From: Cytophagales bacterium
GTDB lineage: Bacteria; Bacteroidota; Bacteroidia; Cytophagales; Spirosomataceae
DNA length: 44,129 nt
Reading direction: 5' to 3'
Assembly (NCBI GenBank): GCA_024742395.1
Contig: JANSYO010000040.1
Location: 1 to 44,129 of the forward strand
Shown here: positions 41,625-44,129 of the stretch, one piece after another
How the letters are laid out: every line of letters starts with the position of its first letter
Position numbering within the stretch: position 1 is the first letter of the stretch
The notes under the pieces: model-generated
Seen by the model: the letters and a program-made list of their open reading frames with translations, nothing else
Database searches by the model: none
Told to the model about the DNA's origin: nothing
Program-made: the position numbers and the translations under genes

Positions 41625-42536
41625 ATGTTATCATTGACACAAAACCATTACGCAGAAAGAAAACTGGAAAATCTGGTAGAGAACCGTACCATCCATACTC
41701 TTAGAAATGCTGAGTTGAATATTTTTGAAACCCATCAGACCAGTAATGAAGTTTTGTTAAAATTTAATAATCCGGTCTTAGCAAGCATGATTCGTGGTAA
41801 AAAAATCATGCATCTTCAGGATTTACCTTCATTTGATTTTCTGCCTGGGGAGTCTGTTATTTTACCTCCACATGAATTAATGTGTATCGATTTTCCGGAA
41901 GCTACAGAACAAAGCCCCACCCAATGTTTGGCTTTGACTTTTGCAGAAGAAAAAATACAGAAAACAGTTAATATGCTGAACGAATCTTGTCCAAAAGTAG
42001 ATGGCAAGGAGTGGAGTTTGGCAGATTATAACTTTCACTTTACGAATGAGCTGGCTATTAATCAAATTCTTCAACGATTGATTTTCATCTTTTCCGAAAA
42101 TCATCCTTCAAAAGACATTTTTGCAGACGGTTTGATACAGGAGCTGATCATCAGGATTTTGCAGACAGAGTCTAAGAGCATGCACCTAAAGAAAAGTGCG
42201 GATAACTGTACCAATGACAGGATTTCTTTTGTGATAAGTTTTATCAGACAGCACCTCACTGAGTCTATTACCGTAGAAGAATTAAGTGAAAAGGCTTATA
42301 TGAGCGAATCAAGTTTTTACAGAGCCTTTAAGAATGAGATGGGCATATCTCCCAATGAATTTATCATCCAGGAAAGATTGAAATTAGCTGAAAGGTTGCT
42401 TAGAAACGAGAAAGCCTCTGTGAAAGAAGCGTACTTAGCCAGTGGTTTTAACTCCTTTTCATATTTCTGTCGTGTTTTTAAAAAGAAGAAAAGTGTTTCT
42501 CCAACAGAATTCAGGGAAAACCTGGTAAAGGCCTAA
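41625..42536 (+). CDS. AraC-family transcriptional regulator of the aldehyde dehydrogenase operon
   Basis: 303 residues from the ATG at 41625; a TTG at 41616 would add three. The N-terminal 190 residues form an AraC_N-like sensing domain (NAELNIFETHQTSNEVLLKF, FDFLPGESVILPPHELMCID). The C-terminal 100 residues are a double helix-turn-helix AraC DNA-binding domain: ITVEELSEKAYMSESSFYRAF is helix-turn-helix 1 and ASVKEAYLASGFNSFSYFCR is helix-turn-helix 2, ending in KSVSPTEFRE. The effector is unknown but, given the neighbours, may be an aldehyde or alcohol. It is divergent from the dehydrogenase gene with four direct repeats in the gap, so dual control is likely. A Tat isomerase-like gene follows at a 111-base distance. 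Confidence 0.92.
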   Translation: MLSLTQNHYAERKLENLVENRTIHTLRNAELNIFETHQTSNEVLLKFNNPVLASMIRGKKIMHLQDLPSFDFLPGESVILPPHELMCIDFPEATEQSPTQCLALTFAEEKIQKTVNMLNESCPKVDGKEWSLADYNFHFTNELAINQILQRLIFIFSENHPSKDIFADGLIQELIIRILQTESKSMHLKKSADNCTNDRISFVISFIRQHLTESITVEELSEKAYMSESSFYRAFKNEMGISPNEFIIQERLKLAERLLRNEKASVKEAYLASGFNSFSYFCRVFKKKKSVSPTEFRENLVKA

Positions 42537-42647
42537 GGCTATTCAGTGTTGCTTAAAACGCGGGTTTAAACAATAATGAGGATTATGCGTTATATTTAGG
42601 TAAATATATGACCAAACCTGTTTTTTGCAGGTCTAACCTTTACAAGA

Positions 42648-43496
42648 ATGAACAGAAGAGATTTTATTATACAGGGTGGTTCAGCTCTGAGTTTAGCTTT
42701 ATTGTCAGGAAGAGCATTTGGTAATTACTCTGCAGGTACCGTCAAGAATTTTGGGTGCCAGCTGTACAGTGTCAGAGATCTGATGCCTAAAGACCCCAAA
42801 GGTACCATGCAGCAATTGGCTAAAATGGGCTATAAGTTATTTGAAAGTTACTCAGCAGACCCTTTCTGGGGAATGAGCCCTAAGGAGTGCAAAGCATTTC
42901 TTAAGGAAATAGGCGTAAAAATGGTGAGTACGCACATGGCCATGAATGGCGTCACTGAAGAGTTGGCAGCTAATGCGAAAGAAGTGGGCTTGGAGTATAT
43001 TATGTGCCCGTTTATTGGTATGCAGCCAAGTGTAGATGCCTGGAAACAAAGAGCAGATGACTTTAACAAAGCTGGTGAATTGTGTGATAGATACGGAATT
43101 AAATTTGGATACCATAATCACTCTTATTCTTTTGCCTTTGTAAGCGGAATGAAAGGGCAGATGGTTTTACTGGAAAATACAGACCCTAATTTGGTTTGTT
43201 TTGAACTGGATATGTGCTGGTCTGAAGCCGCCGGTGAGAATACCATTGCACATTTAAAGGAGTATGGCAATAGATACGAGCTTTGTCATGTAAAACAGCT
43301 GGTAGAAATAAAAGAGGATGGCAGCCGCCCACAGCAAACTGATTTGGCAGATGGAGTGATAGATTACACGAAATTGTTAAGAACAGCGATGGATAATGGC
43401 ATGAAGTATTACCTGGTAGAGCAGGAGCAATACCCTATAGATAGCATGACCAGTATGAAAAGTGATGCTGAGTATATGAGAAAATTAGTTTTCTAA
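42648..43496 (+). CDS. Sugar phosphate isomerase/epimerase-like protein with twin-arginine signal
   Basis: 282 residues. MNRRDFIIQGGSALSLALLSG is a twin-arginine signal, so export to the periplasm is expected. The mature part is a TIM barrel of the AP-endonuclease-2 type: FGCQLYSVRDLMPKDPKGTM at the start, VSTHMAMNG, FGYHNHSYSF, and candidate metal ligands Glu176 (LLENTDP), Asp188 (CFELDMCW), His214 (LCHVKQ) and a Glu near 258 (YLVEQEQ). It is only distantly like the 12695 gene but belongs to the same superfamily. Such Tat-exported isomerase-like proteins are common in Bacteroidota, and their substrates are mostly unknown. It ends at a strong terminator shared with the convergent SET gene. 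Confidence 0.88.
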   Translation: MNRRDFIIQGGSALSLALLSGRAFGNYSAGTVKNFGCQLYSVRDLMPKDPKGTMQQLAKMGYKLFESYSADPFWGMSPKECKAFLKEIGVKMVSTHMAMNGVTEELAANAKEVGLEYIMCPFIGMQPSVDAWKQRADDFNKAGELCDRYGIKFGYHNHSYSFAFVSGMKGQMVLLENTDPNLVCFELDMCWSEAAGENTIAHLKEYGNRYELCHVKQLVEIKEDGSRPQQTDLADGVIDYTKLLRTAMDNGMKYYLVEQEQYPIDSMTSMKSDAEYMRKLVF

Positions 43497-43519
43497 ATTT
43501 ATCAGGAAGGATTTATATA

Positions 43520-43547
43520 AAGGCTGAACTCATTGTTCAGCCTTTTT
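43520..43547. terminator. Terminator between the isomerase-like and SET-domain genes
   Basis: Perfect 10-bp stem AAGGCTGAAC / GTTCAGCCTT (43520-43529, 43535-43544) with a 5-base loop and T run. It lies between two convergent genes and probably serves both. Confidence 0.9.
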
Positions 43548-44129
43548 TATGCAACAACAGGTTGTTTTAATTTTAAAGCATATACAGATTTATATGCATT
43601 AGGGTCTGCTTTCAGCAAATCAAGATCTGCCAATGTATCACTATCTATAAGAGGGAAAAGGGGTTGATCCACTTCGAACAATTTGTGAATGCTATTAGAA
43701 ATTTTGCGATCCCATTCTTCGTAATACAAATCAAAATCATTACTCGAAATCTGCATTCTGCAGCCTTCTTTTCCGCAAGCAACATTCATGGGCTCTGTCA
43801 AATTAAAAATGCCGTATTCGTCGGTTATTTGTTCGCCTGCCTGAATGTCTCTGATTGCTATTTCAAAACCGTAACCAGTACTCATTGAATTACTGTGACA
43901 GCAATGGTTTATATATTTTGCAAAGTCCCAGCTTACTACCCTGATACCCTCCTGATCTATATATGAATACTTTTCTATTACCTCCTGCAGCGGTCTGTCA
44001 TAGGCATCGTATTGGTCTGGGCTAATGCAGATTTCTAAAGAATCTTTTACATAGGTAATAGTGCCTGCCGGAATAAACTGCGTGGCAAAAACACCATAAC
44101 CTATCTCATCGTTTATGTAAACTAATTGC
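43547..44129 (-). CDS. SET-domain protein, 5' end cut by the window edge
   Basis: The frame is open from the window edge (44129) to the stop at 43547, about 194 residues; the ATG at 43885 is internal, because conserved SET sequence continues upstream. The readable part runs YINDEIGYGVFATQFIPAGT, then WDFAKYINHCCHSNSM and GYGFEIAIRDIQAGEQITDE followed by YGIFNLTEP. NHCCHSN corresponds to the NHSCxPN catalytic knot motif and AGEQITDEYG to the GEExxxDYG motif, the core of S-adenosylmethionine-dependent lysine methyltransferases. A post-SET-like Cys pair (ACGKEGCR) follows. The substrate is unknown; bacterial members may act on ribosomal or other proteins. The N-terminal start is not visible. Confidence 0.85.
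   Translation of the reverse strand, partial: QLVYINDEIGYGVFATQFIPAGTITYVKDSLEICISPDQYDAYDRPLQEVIEKYSYIDQEGIRVVSWDFAKYINHCCHSNSMSTGYGFEIAIRDIQAGEQITDEYGIFNLTEPMNVACGKEGCRMQISSNDFDLYYEEWDRKISNSIHKLFEVDQPLFPLIDSDTLADLDLLKADPNAYKSVYALKLKQPVVA

Noticed and set aside
42852-43121. Two overlapping minus-strand frames in the second isomerase-like gene
   Set aside because: Antisense to a clear TIM-barrel protein; Cys/Phe/His-rich shadow composition.

Overview
The window looks like a chromosomal segment of a Bacteroidota bacterium, most likely order Cytophagales. The evidence is two SusC/SusD pairs, type IX secretion (T9SS) style C-terminal domains, many Sec lipoproteins with very short leaders, Bacteroidota-type promoter -7 elements (TAnnTTTG), almost no Shine-Dalgarno sites, and the tail of the Bacteroidota ribosomal protein bL38 at the left edge. 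The genus cannot be fixed from the sequence alone. No tRNA, rRNA, CRISPR array, integrase or insertion sequence was seen.

Left part (1-7600) is mostly housekeeping: the bL38 tail, ribonuclease G, a TPR-like lipoprotein, a DM13 lipoprotein, a small membrane protein, a fused SpmA/SpmB membrane protein, a VanX-type D,D-dipeptidase lipoprotein, a stand-alone LytTR regulator and pheS. Positions 7607-15290 carry exported proteins: a T9SS-sorted SGNH esterase, an unknown protein with an Asp-Pro linker, a GH16 glucanase lipoprotein, a twin-arginine sugar-isomerase-like protein and a lamin-tail/CHU_C protein. A TrmH-family RNA methyltransferase lies among them.

The centre (15419-32900) is a 17.5-kb block on the + strand: susC1-susD1, a strong terminator, about 700 bp of AT-rich regulatory DNA, susC2-susD2, another strong terminator, then two overlapping genes for very large surface lipoproteins. 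Each lipoprotein has fourteen Asp-rich calcium-loop repeats arranged seven, one ASPIC/UnbV module, then seven. No glycoside hydrolase, lyase or regulator lies in the block, so this is not an ordinary polysaccharide-utilisation locus. It is the best candidate here for an undescribed system: a duplicated outer-membrane uptake machine with duplicated double-propeller lipoproteins.

The right part (32902-44129) has a pentapeptide-repeat protein, an SDR with a substituted active site, a second SDR whose start is out of frame by one base in an A6 run, a sulfatase, gltX, a small acidic protein coupled to an AIM24-family protein, an aldehyde dehydrogenase/DUF779/AraC module whose intergenic region holds four direct repeats at about 21-bp spacing, a second twin-arginine isomerase-like protein and a SET-domain gene cut by the window edge. 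Genes are tightly packed; several neighbours overlap at start or stop codons, and hairpin terminators are clear.
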